A DNA stretch of 64,000 bases from Scolanthus callimorphus (taxonomy: Eukaryota > Cnidaria > Anthozoa > Actiniaria > Edwardsiidae): positions 10,410,953-10,474,952 of the forward strand of contig CM066913.1 of NCBI GenBank assembly GCA_033964015.1, in the 5' to 3' direction. Position numbers and translations under genes: made by a program. The stretch's first letter is position 1. Every line of letters starts with the position of its first letter. Shown here in pieces: positions 51,640-64,000 of this stretch. Under the pieces are notes generated by a model. That model did no database searches and was not told where the DNA came from. It saw only the letters and a program-made list of their open reading frames with translations.

Positions 51640-54600
51640 TGTGGGTCGCGTTGCTTAACGACATAATACACTTCTAGACCAATAGGATTGCAAGAAAAGT
51701 TAGTATGCACACGAAAAGAGCGCCTATTACACGCGAATGCAAGTGGTTATTGGGACTGCAACACCTGTAATACAAGCGCTATTGTTGGGGCTTCATTAGA
51801 GCGCAGCGTAAATTGCACGAATTGCGTCTTGATGTAGTGAATGAATTGCATGCAATTGGCACAGGCCTTTGTGTGACGAACAATGGACTTGTGCTGTGAT
51901 ATGCGTGAGAATGCAGGTCAGTTAGCGGCAAATGAGAATGCAAGAGAGCAAATTCTTTTGAGTTAGCATAAACATGGAACGTGGAACATCTCGAATAAAC
52001 ACAGAAAAACAACTAAAGAATTTTACAAATTAAAATTATTGGCGGTTTTCACGAAGCCTTACCATGAAATTCGGCGGTTTTATTGTTTGAATTGAAGCCT
52101 TTCCAGTTTATGATTGTAAAAATACACAATTAACTTCGACTATTTTAGGAGAAAGTTTCGCGCCAAACAATTTTCGAACTTTCATGATAGAGACAAAACA
52201 AACGAAGAAATCCGGACCATATAAACAAAGCAAGATTTCTGCATGTAATATCTCCCTGTTTGCACTTAGTTTATTTTTATACTGACAATGACTCACAACA
52301 TCATCGGCTTGCACTAGCTAATTGACTGTTTGTGCATGTAATCAGGCATTTCATAACAATACCAATAGATTGCTGCTGCAATGTCAAAGTCAACAAAAGC
52401 TGCGTGTTGACAAAGTAGAGGCGGGCACTGCAGACAAAAGCAGGCCGATGCAAAGCTGGGCTCGACAGCAGCAAGCGAAATCCCCTCCTATCTTCTTTAT
52501 GTGAATTTTTCAAGTGTAGGTTCGATGCAAAGCACCGCTGTATAAAGAAACTGAAAAACCGCGGGAAGCTTTGTGGAGAAATGATGGTTTTATGAGCGGT
52601 CTGACTCGTGGCGGGAAATTCAGCATTACATTGTTTGCATTGATTTGGCATTCCTTTGTTTGCGACAGGCACAACCTGTATCGTGGACGCACTTACATCA
52701 TTAGCTGAGTAATTGGCATAAACTCTGTATGATTTCTTTGTAATAAATTGAGACTACAAAGCTAGCATCAAATCCAAACTTCAAGGTCTCTTTAATTTCA
52801 TTTTGTAGCCTTCTAGACTCATATAGACACACGGTTTTGCATGCACAGTTACATGGATCTTGTAATAATTATCGAATCCATCCTCAATATTGCAAGCCAA
52901 TTGCCTCTTCAATGAATTTGCCTTAATAAAGAGGGTTGTCCAATACACTGACAAATTTATGCAAGGCATTGTCTAAAACAATGGAGTGCAATGGAGTGTA
53001 TTATAGAACGAGGCAATACAATGGAGGAGAACAGTACCATGCATAAATTTGTCAGAGTACTGGACTAGAGTCGCTAAATGCAGGTGCACACAGAAGCATG
53101 CAAAAATCGTCGAACCTTCGCGAACAATTTGCGAAAGTGTCCTCCATTAATTTTCCATGTTTGACCTCGTGCAACGCCTTTCAGAAAATAGCCTTTCCCA
53201 AATTTCCGATTTGCGCTGGCTGTTTTCACTTGTACGTACTAATAATTCGGATAGGACTTTTGAATGTCTTCCTGTTTTTAGTAAATGAGTAAAGCAACTT
53301 CTTGGCGCGGGATGTCAGTGTTTTACTGTAATAGTGGCGCGCGAAATTACAATTCCACCATGGACCTCGTTGTGCTATCTAACAGGCTCAGTTTTTAGAC
53401 CTATTCTATAGTATGGATGACTTGCCCTGGTAGCAAGTAGCAGTGCTAAAGCTTTCAACAATGACTTTGATTTGGGTGAAATGTTGTTCTGTATCTGTAT
53501 ATTTTTTCTCTCGAAAATCCTGAAAATCTTTGGGGTCATGCTGCATGTTTTCTGATTTTCTTTTATCGAAAGGCTCAGGTGCCAAGGATCGTGCAATTTT
53601 GGTGTACAGGCATCCAGCTTGGTACTTCATTGGATGATACTTATAGCGACAAAATCAGGGCACGGAACGTTTTCTTATTCGTGTTTCTTTTGGCAGCTCG
53701 CGTTGCTTTATCTTATGTCGAGGCGGCCATCTTCTCCTTTATTGAGTTTTTTGCTGTGGCAGGCAGGCACTAGATTCGAAATTTTAAGTTTAGCATCAGA
53801 CTGGATAAACTCTGAACATTTATGATTTGAAGGAAAGATTTCTGGAGTATACCGAATAAATACTTAATAAACTAGCGGTTTCAATTGAAAGTAAAATGCT
53901 GCGAGCGCGATTTTACAATCTACATGCCTTGGTATACACTTATTTTTAAAACTGTAAGCGGCTGCTTCTTGTTGGGGTAGAAATGCTATATTCTCTTTGA
54001 TTGACCGTTGCCTATTGTTGTCGTGTTTTACTGCATTCCTGGCCTTTCAAGTAGAAGCCACAAAGGTGAGAGACGTTTGCTTTGGCAAACAGCAGCTTAA
54101 CCGAGAAATTTGGGAATTACAATAAACATTTATATACCGACTGTAGACGGCTGTTAGCAAAAGTTGCATTTCACTGCAGGTCTTCAGCTTTTTCGAACAC
54201 AAGACAATCGGATAATCTGATGCTGGCACGCGACTGCAACTGTATAATAAAGAAACACTGAATAAAACCCAAATTGATTGTGAAAATAGCGCTTCTCTTG
54301 CAAAGTACAGCACAGATAGCTAAAATAAACGTACATCTCATCATTGTGAACATTTATTTGGTCTCAGACGTACCTTAAAAGGCATAAAACGCAGTAAAAC
54401 CCGGCATTACAAAAGCGGAGATGTTTCGCCGGGCGATATCAGAAGATCTTATGGGTGAGTGCTATTTCCTGTCTACATCCCCCATCGCAAAATGTGTCGT
54501 CGTGATTGTGAGGCTCAAAAGCCGTACGTCCAGCCCGTTGAAGCGACCTCGAATAAAATCGTGTTATGCAAATCGCGGCCGGCTGCAAATCTCGCCCTTC

Positions 54601-55480
54601 GTAGGGAATCATTCTTCGTAGCGAATATGTTGCTGCTCCTAACGTCGCAGCAATAAATACTGCGCTTTTGTAGACGCTATATTTTGACATTGAAAATTAA
54701 GAAAAACTACACTATCGGAATTCTTCGGCACACAGCTTGATATTTACTTGCGACATGGCCAAATATAAATCAAATGCACGAAGAATTTCATGACTCTGAA
54801 GGAAGCGAAGGAAGCAAAGTTTAAGAGATTTTGCCAGTCTAGAGAATCAGTTCGGCTTTCCAGAGCCGCGAAGCTCATGAATAACAAGAAGGTCGCCACC
54901 GCGCAACTTTCGCGACCTGATTTTGTGGCCCCTATTTCTAATGACTCTAAACTTGTTGACTATTATCCGAAGTGTATTTATGCCAAGATTGCTACGCAAA
55001 AAAGCAAGATGAAATCACAAATGATCCTACTATTTTCTAAGCTTTTCGTTTTCCCATGTTTATCCGGTTCCTTTCTGAACATTTTCTTTTGACTGCCGGT
55101 CAAATGGTCAATGGATAGAAAACTGTTGGTCATTTGGCAACACGGTTTCAAAAACCTACTGAGTAGTGTGACGTTTCTTTTCTTATTACCGAGGTACTGT
55201 CCACACTGATCCTTTTACTGAAAGAAACGCGCGCATTTTCTAGATGTTTGTTTTTTTGCGATCGAAGACCGCATACTAATCTGATCAGGGTCGCATCCCG
55301 TGATTCGCGAGTAGTCCCGCGTGGCTTTGGTTGGATACGTGATTTTATTCATGTCAAGAGCGGCCGAGGTGGAATGGTTATGCAACTACCTCGATCTTAC
55401 GAACGGAGGTGGAATGGTAATGAAACTAGCCTCGATTTCATACGGACAGGGAGAGATATGGTAACTAGCGCATGTCACAC
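51640..55480. other. Intergenic region upstream of the HES-like gene
   Basis: Apart from the inverted 788-bp block (53870-54657), no supported feature. The frames at 53406-53630 (minus) and 54790-55092 (plus) have unbiased composition but no recognised domain or splice context. Confidence 0.45.
53870..54657. repeat. Inverted copy of the 22948-23736 block
   Basis: Reverse complement of the block 31 kb away with no amino-acid difference in any shared open frame. The near identity implies recent transposition or duplication, or misassembly. Confidence 0.85.
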
Positions 55481-56186
55481 GAAAAGAAACGACGGCTACA
55501 ATATTGCTAGCCTGTGTACATCCGCTACTAACCTACAAGAGGAATAGTAGCGTCTGTGAAATCCCGTTGCTAATCGTGTTCAGTCACGCAATTCCTTCTC
55601 CAGGACTCGGGGACTCGTTCCTGATTGGCTCACGATCACGTTATAGCCGTTGCAAATTTAAAACTCGTTCTCTGTCTATGATTCTATGGCAACGCACGCC
55701 CTTTTGGAGCAAAAAGCGTGCAGAATGGGGAGTTTGCAGGTGTTGCGTGACATTTTCAATTTTGATCTCAGCAAAATAAAAATACCATATTTGAAAAGAG
55801 CTCACTGAAATATGTGAAATCCTAAAATTTGAGGTGGTTTCGATAAATAGCACAGAAGTTATGAGCGTCAGAAGTTGGTTGTTTTCCTATAGGTTTAATG
55901 TTGTGGTGGGCAAGAGAGAAACAGCTTACTTCGGGCGTCAATAACTTTGCCAATATTTACCCAAATCAACTCAAATTTTCGGCTTTTTCTAATTTCGGCA
56001 AGCTCTTTTCAAATATATTTTCATTTTATTAGGATCAAGATTAAAAATGTCACGCAACACCTGCAAACTCCCCATTTTTCGAGAACAGACACACAGGCGC
56101 CAAAGTGCAAAAGAGAACGTGGGTTGTCATGGAATCGTAGACAAAAAGCGAGTTTCGATTTGCAAAAGCTATGATATTTTTACTGC

Positions 56187-56448
56187 GGTTTTCGTAATTC
56201 TGCGAACTCTCGCTATTGATTTCCAACCGTAAAACCGCCTTCTGGCTTCCGTCAATCAAACTCCCGAGTCTTTTCGTCGTTACTCTTTGTGCTTTTTGAT
56301 TGGCCAGCGCCTAAGCAGTGCTAAAATGGCTTCCTGTCGCGACAGCAACGTTACGTGCTGGCCAATCAAAAAGCAGAAAGAGTAACGACGAAAAGACTCA
56401 GGAGTTTGATTGACGGAAGCCAGAAGGCGGTTTGACGGTTGGAAATCG
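56187..56448. mobile_element. Hairpin element, target of a later insertion
   Basis: GCGAACTCTCGCTATTGATT, TTCTGGCTTCCGTCAATCAA and CTTTTTGATTGGCCAGC are mirrored on the right arm, and the mirrored GCGAGAGTTCGCAGAATTAT lies beyond the inserted transposon at 59018-59037. The loss of continuity shows that insertion came second. Confidence 0.7.
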
Positions 56449-56462
56449 GCAGGTGTAAAGTA

Positions 56463-56537
56463 CAGGTCACAGGTCACAGGTCGCAGGTCACAGGTCACAG
56501 GTCACAGGTCGCAGGTCACAGGTCGCAGGTCACAGGT
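56463..56537 (+). repeat. CAGGTCA(C/G) minisatellite
   Basis: Seven- and nine-base units CAGGTCA and CAGGTCGCA repeated ten or so times; the inverted counterpart is at 58921-58992. Confidence 0.9.
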
Positions 56538-57261
56538 ATTTTTAAGAAAGTAAATTGACTTTTATAAAAAATAACACCCCTCACATCCTGTTCTTTTTCA
56601 AATGCGATGTTTATTACAATAATGCGCATTGTTGATTGTGGGCGACTGCAGGGAGCCCACAAGACTTATCTCGACAGGCTTCGGATCACAGGTCATATTT
56701 TTAGTACCCATATAAAAATACAAATGAACTTGTCTTTGTACTTTTGCTCGAAGATCGTTTTGCTAATTAGCCTTAAAATTCGCAATGCTGTATCGCCACA
56801 TACTTTTGGCAATTGGTTGTCATTCATTTTTACGCTTTAATATCTACAAATATCTACATGTTGTCAGCCTAGCAACATACCGAGACAGAAAGCATCCATT
56901 TCCATCGGCTGATTTAGGGAATGTATTGCAATATTTCTGATTGAATTCGGTAAAAGAGTAATAAAACTTTGTTTTAAGAAGACTATTTCAAGATGTCTAC
57001 ACGTAATTCATGGTCTGGTATCGACTGAAAACAACAACAAAAGAGTGGCTCACTAGGCAGGATAATTAGACACACGGTGCATTTAATGAGGATTGTAATA
57101 ATACATAAATACAAAATAAGACTACATCAATAAAGGGAAGAACTATTTTTATTCCAGATAAACATGGATACACAAATGTCAAGGACCTCAAAATTTCTGC
57201 TGTCGTCGCATCGTCCATCTTATGTAAATGTATAACTAACTCAGTTCAGTACAAACGAATA

Positions 57262-57394
57262 CAGTAAAAACTCGCATATAAGAACCTGGATTTGAAGAAC
57301 CTGTAAGGCTAGAATTATCCATGTGTAAAAACACATGTTTCCTAATTAAATTTAATTTCTAAAATTATAGGTTCTTATACGCGGGTATTTACAG
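57262..57394. mobile_element. TA-flanked MITE, CAGTAAAAACC family
   Basis: Ends CAGTAAAAACTCGCATATAA and inverted GTTCTTATACGCGGGTATTT, with TA at 57260-57261 and 57395-57396. A shorter relative of 27383-27818, inserted within the CAGGTCA foldback transposon. Confidence 0.72.
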
Positions 57395-60094
57395 TACCAG
57401 TTCACTTACCAAAATAACATGTTTTTCTTCAACAAACGCACTCAGTTCAGTGTTTCAAAAAATTTTACAAACGAATACGAAATTGACTTACCAAATGAAG
57501 CCAAGATGGCATTGTCTTTTAGTATAATCTGTAATGTTAACAACATAACATGTTGTTCTTCAACGCACTCAGTTCAATGTTCAATGTTTCAAAAAAATCT
57601 TACAAACGAACACCAAATAAACATATACTGGCCAGTCTAGATGGCATTTTCTTGACTTGTTCTTGGTGTAATCTGAAATATAGTGACAATATAACATTTT
57701 TCAACAACGAATACGAAATTGACATATGCCTGCCAGGCCTATCACTGGAGGGCTTTTCGCGGGGAGTTTGTTTTTCCTCGCTAAGATACAAATGTTCTTG
57801 TAACGGGCATTCCATTTAAACGGCACAAGCATATTGTCTTTGTTTGCGGGAGATCTAAACGCAATATTACATGTTTCTTCCTTATGCGAAATGTTTAACG
57901 TTGTGAAAGAAGAGAACTATTTACAAAAATGCAAAAGATATAGAAATTGCTGGAATAATCCCCCCTTCCAGGGCTTCAGGTTTCGAGAGTTCCCCCCTTT
58001 CGCCCACCCCAAAATGAAATGATCCTCTGCCCGTATATCTCGTATGATAATTTTGATACAAGAGATATATCATACGATTCTATTCAAAAAGTGGTTCCAC
58101 CGTTTTGAAAATGCCTATGCTAAGTCATCAAACCGTTGACCAAATACTCGCAGATTCCGAGGGACCAAAAAAAGCAAAACGAGGGCTTTAATTTAGAAGG
58201 GGCGAGAAGTAAAATTCTATTTTCAAGTAGCCTGCTGTTAGGATAACAGTCTTACAATGCGAAAAATGGTATAAATTGACGACTTTTTATTAGGATATAC
58301 AAGGAGAGATTTGAAAAATGTCGTTCCCATTGAAGCACCTTGATTCCCATTCCCGGTAGACAAATCCTGTTCCCGGTAACCCAAATCCCGTTTTCCCGGC
58401 CTAAAAAAGGCGAGTCCCGGCTCCCGTTTTACCCCTTCAGGACCCTGTTATGGGAGCTGGTCGCTTACGAGAGCGGTTGCACAGAGAGCTTCGACTGTAT
58501 AATCTGTAATGTTAACAACATAACATGTTGTTCTTCAACGCACTCAGTTCAATGCTCAATGTTTCAAAAAATCTTACAAACGAACACCGTCTTACAAACG
58601 ATATTTGTAGATAGTAGTGCGTAAAAATGAATGGCAACCAATTGCCAAAAGTACGTGGCGATACAGCATTGCGAATTTTATGGATAATTAGCAAAACTAT
58701 CTTCGAGCAAAAGTACAAAGACAAGTTCATTTGTATTTTTATATGAGTACTAAAAATATGACCTGTGATCAGAAGCCCTGTCGAGATAAGTCTCGGGGGC
58801 TCCCTGCAGTCGCCCACAATCAATAATGCGCATTATTGTACTAAACATCGCATTTGAAAGAGAACAGGATGTAGAGAGGGGTGTTATTTTTTATAAAAGT
58901 CAATCTACTTTCTTAAAAATACCTGTGACCTGCGACCTGCGACCTGTGACCTGCGACCTGTGACCTGTAACCTGCGACCTGTGACCTGTACTTTACACCT
59001 GGCGGTTGGAAATCGTTAGCGAGAGTTCGCAGAATTATGAAAACCGCAGTAATATTGAATTGAAAAATGCATTTGGATTGAATAATGAAATCAGCAATGG
59101 AATAGTGAATTGAATATTCAACTCTAGCGGGGAACGCTACATGTCTTTTGACTGTAACTTATTATGCAAATTTATTTTTCACTGCGTGACCTGAACACGA
59201 TTAGCAACGGGATTTCACAGACGCTACTAATCCTCTTGTAGATTAGTAGCGGATGTACACAGGCTACAATATTGCAGGCTCAACCAACAGTGTAAACACG
59301 AACCCGCCGGTTTTTACAGAGAATTTTGCTGTCGATCGCAACGCAGATACGACGAATAGAAGAAAGCGAACTTCATATCACGGTTTTTATTCGGCAAGAT
59401 GGCCTTCGGATCTCACTACCTCAGAATATTACCCGGTTGGGGCCTTTGGAACGCTAACAATTCCCAGTTATTTGGCTGTTGGCCTTTTAGTTTTGGTCTC
59501 GCTACATAATTAATCCCTGTTCAACTTGAAAAGCTACCCTCCATCACTCCAGGTATTCCGACACTCGATGTTTTTATATTGAAATAAAACAGGTCTATTT
59601 GTACAGCATTTTCACCAGTTATAGGCTCTGGACTTGCCCGTGAAATCTCTGTACATTTCCGTCTTCAGTCATGATACACTCGCTTCGACCGCAAGTTAGT
59701 GATCTATGATTATTCTAGTTTACAAAATTTTGCCCTGGCATGTCTCTCAACTACTGGTGGTGCACGCGCGTTCTGTTCGGCTATATCTCTTGCAATATAT
59801 ATCCCTCACATTCGACATGCAGTGCTCGCGTACATTATAGCTTGAATTTTCCATCAGTTCGCGCGATTTAGCAGTTTTGGTGCAGACTGACTGGACTAGT
59901 AGTAGCCTCGGGAAAGTCTTGGCGCAATGCAGTAGTTTCACTATATATTGCACTCCGATCTGCTGGAACTCAAAACACCACGCTTCGCACGTTTTATATC
60001 TATTGCGCGGTTTTCTTGGTAAACATTGTAAAGGGAAAGATGAGAAACTCAAACAGCGATGTCTCTGGATCCAATGTCCGCAAAAATATAAGTA

Positions 60095-60218
60095 AGGTAA
60101 AAAGCAGACAAAACAGGAGCCGAGAGATGCCAACGTTTCGAATTTTGCTGATGAAGGATTGAAAGTAAAATCCGAAACGTTGGCATCGCTCGGCTCCTGT
60201 TTTGTCTGCTTTTTACCT
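60095..60218. mobile_element. Palindromic element
   Basis: AGGTAAAAAGCAGACAAAAC, CAGGAGCCGAG and GATGCCAACGTTTCG are mirrored with little change around a GCTGATGAAGGATTGAAAGT centre. About 124 bp. Confidence 0.75.
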
Positions 60219-60848
60219 AACGCAAGCGAATCACGCACGCAAACGCGTTGCGCTTCATTTTGATACACACTTGCATAGCACAACTCCTGGTCAAAACAAG
60301 AATCAAACCTTAAACCTTAGAAATGCGATGGAATTTTATTTCATTTGCTCTAACAACTACGGAAACTGAGACAGCTTCTCGGAAGACCTTGAGTTATTTA
60401 TTGGATGGACCATAGTTAGTTTGGTTACACGATTATGAAAGAGCTTGCTCGTGCAGCAAAGGACTTTGCCTGCTTGAGTGCCAGTTTGGGAAACAAACCA
60501 ACCAGAAGAATAGCGGAAAAGATAAATAAGGTTCAGCCTATGAGCCGGATCGGATGTTTTTCACGTGAAGCGTTATCCGTTCTCTCCCGGTAGCACGTAG
60601 CAGTTCCGGCTCATAGGCCAGAAAGGTGCATGGAGATAACAAAGTACAAATGGTACTTGCTACCAGCAATTATTATTGGCTACTTGAGTAAATAATAAAC
60701 GAGGTAGTGTTTTATCTGTTTTAGTGTATTGTGTTTTACAGAGGTTCAGCAAGAGCTTAACTACACAATGTCAAATGGCGGTAGCTAAACCACCCTAGAT
60801 GATCAATTATTCAACTTGTTGTAAATGGCGTTCCTATCAGTCAATCTA

Positions 60849-61221
60849 GGGTGCGTTTCTTTGGGAAAATCCGGATTCAGATTCGACGTGAAGTTTCATG
60901 GAATTTTGTAGAACGAAAGAAACGCTGAATCCGAAAAGGATTTTTACCATGGTAACAGTCGCTGGACGACCCTCTCGCAAGCGAAGGACGCACGCGTGAT
61001 GATAGCTAACCACTGACCCAAAGTATTCTTTTCGAATCCTTTCGCAAAGAAACGCAAGGATTCAGAATCCGTCGAATCCGGATTTGGATTGAATCTCCTG
61101 AATCCACGACGACAGTGGATTCGTTGGATTCAGAATCCTTTTTTGGATTTCTCAAATGAAACGAAAAATCCGTTTTTGGATTCAAGAATCCGAATCCGGA
61201 TTTTCCCAAAGAAACGCACCC
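60849..61221. mobile_element. 373-bp TA-flanked MITE
   Basis: Ends GGGTGCGTTTCTTTGGGAAA and the inverted copy, with TA on both sides (60847-60848, 61222-61223). The interior is built from many GGATTC and GAATCC words, so much of it folds back. Confidence 0.75.
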
Positions 61222-62221
61222 TAAATGCTACAAGAAATGTTCCGGCTTAGACAATAAGAGCTCAGCAAACGCAGACCAAACAATTGGACATTCATTCCAT
61301 AGCAAAAAAAAAAAGCCCGGACGCAGCGCAATTTTAAAGTTATTTTGTCTTCCTGGGGTAAGGTGAAACGGACTAGTCCACTTTTGTTTTGCCACCAAGA
61401 TCTTCGTCGCTGTAGGCACACTTTCTAGTCCCGCTTGACGACATAAAATGCCAAGTTCTGCGTTTACCGACTCGTTGTTCTAAGCGCGTGAAGCAAAAGC
61501 ACGGTGCTGGTTTTTTTCGTCGGACGTTTGGAATAGCGCATAGGTGTAAACAAAACAAAAACACAGAAAGCATTCTTTGTTAAAACGCAATTGGCAATAA
61601 CTTCTCGCTGCTTTTTTTTTTATCATCCCCGCCCAGTTTGAGATTGATTGGTAAGATTTCTAGCGCGCACTAAATCTTACGTAGTAACCAAAGAAAGATT
61701 TTGTATTAACCAAATAATGCACGTAAAACAGAGCCTAATATGCAATGCTTGCGAATTAATCTAGCCCTCTCATCCTCCAGAGCAATTCCCCGCAAACCCC
61801 TCGATATACGTCTTGTTATTGTTTGTTTCATCCGGAAGAGAAAGAGAGAAAGGGAGGCTCCCTTAATAGATATCGAGCAGATTTCGTATGACTTTCATCT
61901 CCGTTACGGTCGTGTCGTGTCAGAGAGGGCAGAGGTTTGCGGGACGAATTCGGGGGATCAAGAGCCTTTATGAAAACAAGTGTATATTTTATTGCGTTCA
62001 AATTCTTTAAGCTAAAAGTGCTAAGTAAAATGCACGTTCGTTGGCATGATATTCCCAGTGACAGTGGTACACTAGGAAACAGAAGCAGGCTTTGGAACAT
62101 TATCATAAAGACTGGAAACACGGAAAAGAAATAAAGATCGCAGAAACATAAATGGACCATTCCAGATATAGGCGCGCGCGCACTCATATTATAGCTGGAA
62201 TCGTTCATTAGTGGCAGCAGT

Positions 62222-62440
62222 CATTCTCGTACCCAGAGCTCCCCGGCTCGCTCCTCGCAGGGGAGGCTGTGGTGGCATCCATTTGAGGACCGTTGCTGAT
62301 TGGCTGATTTTGAACGTTGGAGCATGCACAGAAAAATCTTTCTCTCAACGGCTCTGTATCAAATCTCGCGCATGCGTCAGTGGCTGTCACCAGAGCCTCC
62401 CCGCGAGAAGACGAGCCGGGGAGCTCTGGGTAAGAGAATG
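62222..62440. mobile_element. 219-bp MITE with about 9-bp target duplication
   Basis: CATTCTCGTACCCAGAGCTC and CCCGGCTCG are inverted at the right end (CGAGCCGGGGAGCTCTGGGT, GAGAATG). GGCAGCAGT on the left and GACAGCAGT on the right differ at one base. Possibly Mutator-like. Confidence 0.7.
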
Positions 62441-63403
62441 GACAGCAGTCGATTGCAGACATTTCTACAAGTCACTTTCGATTACGTGCACCCAGTCTGT
62501 AACTACACCATAATATAAGCTTATTTGTAGTTTTTATCCTTTTGATAGTCTATAACTAATTTCTTTGGCAATAATTTAATAATGAAACGGCTCGGCTAGA
62601 TGAAACTACAATTCTTTATTATGTCTCCGTGTATTTTGCGTTAAGCACGCACCCCCGCCAACCCCATTATTTGTGTCAGTCTTTCCCAAACGAGGAACGT
62701 AAAACTAACTTCCTCTTTGTTCCGTTTGATAAAAAAATAGACCGAAACATATGGCCAATATTTGTTTTCTACGTACAAAATAAATTCTTCTACGCCGTTA
62801 ATGGGGTTACGCAACCATCGTCATCAACTTATATGAAAGAATATATACTCGAAAATTGGAAGTATAAAGATTTTGTAAATTCTTTTTCTCTTGATAAGGA
62901 TAAATCCAAACCTTTTGGTAGCAGCCACTAGACACTAGCGAACGCGTGTGGTTATATTATGCCCTCGATCGATACCATCACCAGAAAGGAAAATGAAATA
63001 TTTTCAAGTTTCAATATTTTTAAGTCTTGATCCCACTAACATTGCATCCAAGAGATCAAACGATTACACATGACGACGAACCACTATTACGAACTGTTAA
63101 ACTGTTGTAGCTCCTACTTTTCTTGCTATGTTTGCGCGCCCTTGTGTTATACTCGAACGAGTCTCTTATCCTCATTGTTTCTAGTCAGAACAAGGTTTTA
63201 CTAAATTCACGATTCGGAAATGGATCGTCACGTCAAAAGGCCGCGCGAACTAGAGATCTACTATTACGGACGAGGTACTTCAAAACAAACCAAACAGAAA
63301 TGAGTTATTTCCGAATGTGGTGATGGTATCGATGATTGTGCGTGAGCTGAGTACCATACGCTTTTAATGAATTCAACTGCCCTTACGTGACAGTCACGCG
63401 TGA

Positions 63404-64000
63404 CTACCGGTGCGGGATCTGCTGGTGTTGCGTGACAGGCACTAACTGCTGATTGCCCATGATAGCAGGGTACTGCTGCTGTGGCATGATAGGTACGAAT
63501 TGTCCAGTGTTAGCGGTGGTGACAGGCGGCACCCTCCACGCCTCGGCAGTGTTACGCCACTGCTGGTGCTCCTGTCCACCCGGTATCCAGGCTTGCCGTC
63601 CGTCCTGGCTCCCACCCCAAGCAGTGCTCGGCGCGTAATTTGAACCATTAGAGGTAACAGTCTGTGTTGCTGATACTATCTGCGATTGACTCGCCATATA
63701 ATTAGCGTTCCTACTACTCCCTTGCGGTTGCGTGACTGCAGTTTGCGGTGGGGGCGTGGGCCCTGTCCGCTTGGGCAGATTACTAGGTGTCCCGTCCCGC
63801 AGCGCCATGTCCCTTTGTAATTGACTTTCCTTAATTTGGTTCAAGCTCATTTTGGTTCCATCTTACAAGGCAACGTTACGCCAACGGTTGTACTCACCAT
63901 TGCTTTCTTTTTGGCTTTGCTCTCGAACTGCACTAATTGTTCGATTTCTTTATCGATGCTCGAAAAAGTCTTTCTGGGCGCTGGTGGCTGCCCTTGCTGA
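63404..64000 (-). CDS. 3' end of an unrecognised Gln/Pro-rich protein
   Basis: From base 64000 downward one frame is open (PPAPRKTFSSIDKEIEQLVQ, FESKAKKKAM), and from 63850 another (MSLNQIKESQLQRDMALRDG, NLPKRTGPTPPP, then Q/N/S-rich to IPHR and a stop at 63404). Either there is a frame break in AAAA at 63850-63853, fixed by one extra A (CCA AAA ATG AGC), or a GTGAGT donor near 63896 ends an exon and the second part is separate; the gap between them is too short for an intron. The composition and lack of shadow frames support real coding. The low-complexity tail suggests a regulatory or adaptor protein; I do not recognise the family. Confidence 0.55.

Larger units (their letters stand above)
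56449..59003. mobile_element. 2.55-kb foldback transposon with CAGGTCA minisatellite ends
   Basis: Ends GC(C)AGGTGTAAAGTACAGGTC are inverted copies and continue as a CAGGTCACAGGTCG array, then as inverted arms of about 400 bp (to about 56854 and from 58600; CAATTGCCAAAAGTACGTGG). A 12-bp direct repeat, GGTTGGAAATCG, flanks it at 56437-56448 and 59004-59015. The interior holds three direct copies of an AACATGTT(G/T)TTCTTCAAC-CACTCAGTTCA segment near 57410, 57545 and 58520. No transposase found. Confidence 0.78.
55501..59273. mobile_element. Outer foldback structure, three elements deep
   Basis: The outermost arms (about 55501-55592 and 59185-59273) share TAGCCTGTGTACATCCGCTA, CTACAAGAGGA and GTCTGTGAAATCCCGTTGCT in inverted orientation. 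Inside are a pair of inverted arms at about 55655-55790 and 55960-56160 (TGCAGGTGTTGCGTGACATT), then a hairpin at 56187-56448 plus 59016-59055, which is itself split by the 2.55-kb element at 56449-59003. Confidence 0.65.
59274..63403. other. Intergenic region before the right-edge gene
   Basis: Holds three inverted-repeat elements (60095-60218, 60849-61221, 62222-62440). The frame at 59747-60283 is produced mainly by the first hairpin. Nothing coding is supported. Confidence 0.5.

Noticed and set aside
53406..53630. Minus-strand frame with a protein-like composition (DKRKSENMQHDPKDFQDFRE)
   Set aside because: No family match, no matched acceptor and donor, and no neighbouring exon on the same strand.
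59747..60283. 178-codon open frame on the minus strand
   Set aside because: Its core is the two arms of the 60095-60218 palindrome read in one frame; no protein family is recognised.

Overview
This is metazoan nuclear DNA: genes are split by GT-AG introns, encode animal-specific proteins (a MAGI scaffold, a WRPW-type bHLH repressor), and sit in AT-rich sequence crowded with small inverted-repeat transposons. The mix of gene families and transposons suggests a cnidarian, probably an anthozoan such as a coral or sea anemone. That placement is inference; nothing in the window proves a species. || Layout. 1-7066: 5' half of a MAGI gene on the minus strand (PDZ0, guanylate kinase-like, two WW domains; the PDZ repeats lie beyond base 1). 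7067-12868: intergenic, repeat-rich. 12869-22546: a complete 14-exon PFKFB gene on the minus strand, its introns carrying TA-flanked MITEs and a 2.1-kb foldback transposon. 22547-28657: intergenic, with a 789-bp block that recurs inverted near 54 kb, an isolated signal-peptide exon, a minisatellite and a LINE relic. 28658-31846: a degenerate DDE-integrase DNA transposon with a 6-bp target duplication, IS3EU-like. 35790-40180: a degenerate endonuclease/RT LINE interrupted twice. 42738-45618: a TMEM69-like (DUF3429) gene on the minus strand, head to head with the first coding exon of an RTCA-like RNA cyclase gene at 45963. 46586-48586: another foldback transposon. 50167-51633: a HES-like WRPW bHLH gene with its TATA box. 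52-63 kb: nested transposons. 63404-64000: the 3' end of an unrecognised Gln/Pro-rich gene on the minus strand. || The genes do not form one pathway: MAGI is a junction or synaptic scaffold, PFKFB sets fructose-2,6-bisphosphate, TMEM69 is a membrane protein, RTCA acts on RNA ends and HES is a transcriptional repressor. || Two patterns run through the window. First, four foldback DNA transposons have termini built the same way: a short unique end followed at once by a minisatellite inside the terminal inverted repeat. Second, conserved genes (PFKFB twice, TMEM69, HES, probably the gene at the right edge) each need one extra base in a short run of identical bases to stay open. That looks like assembly error and not gene decay.
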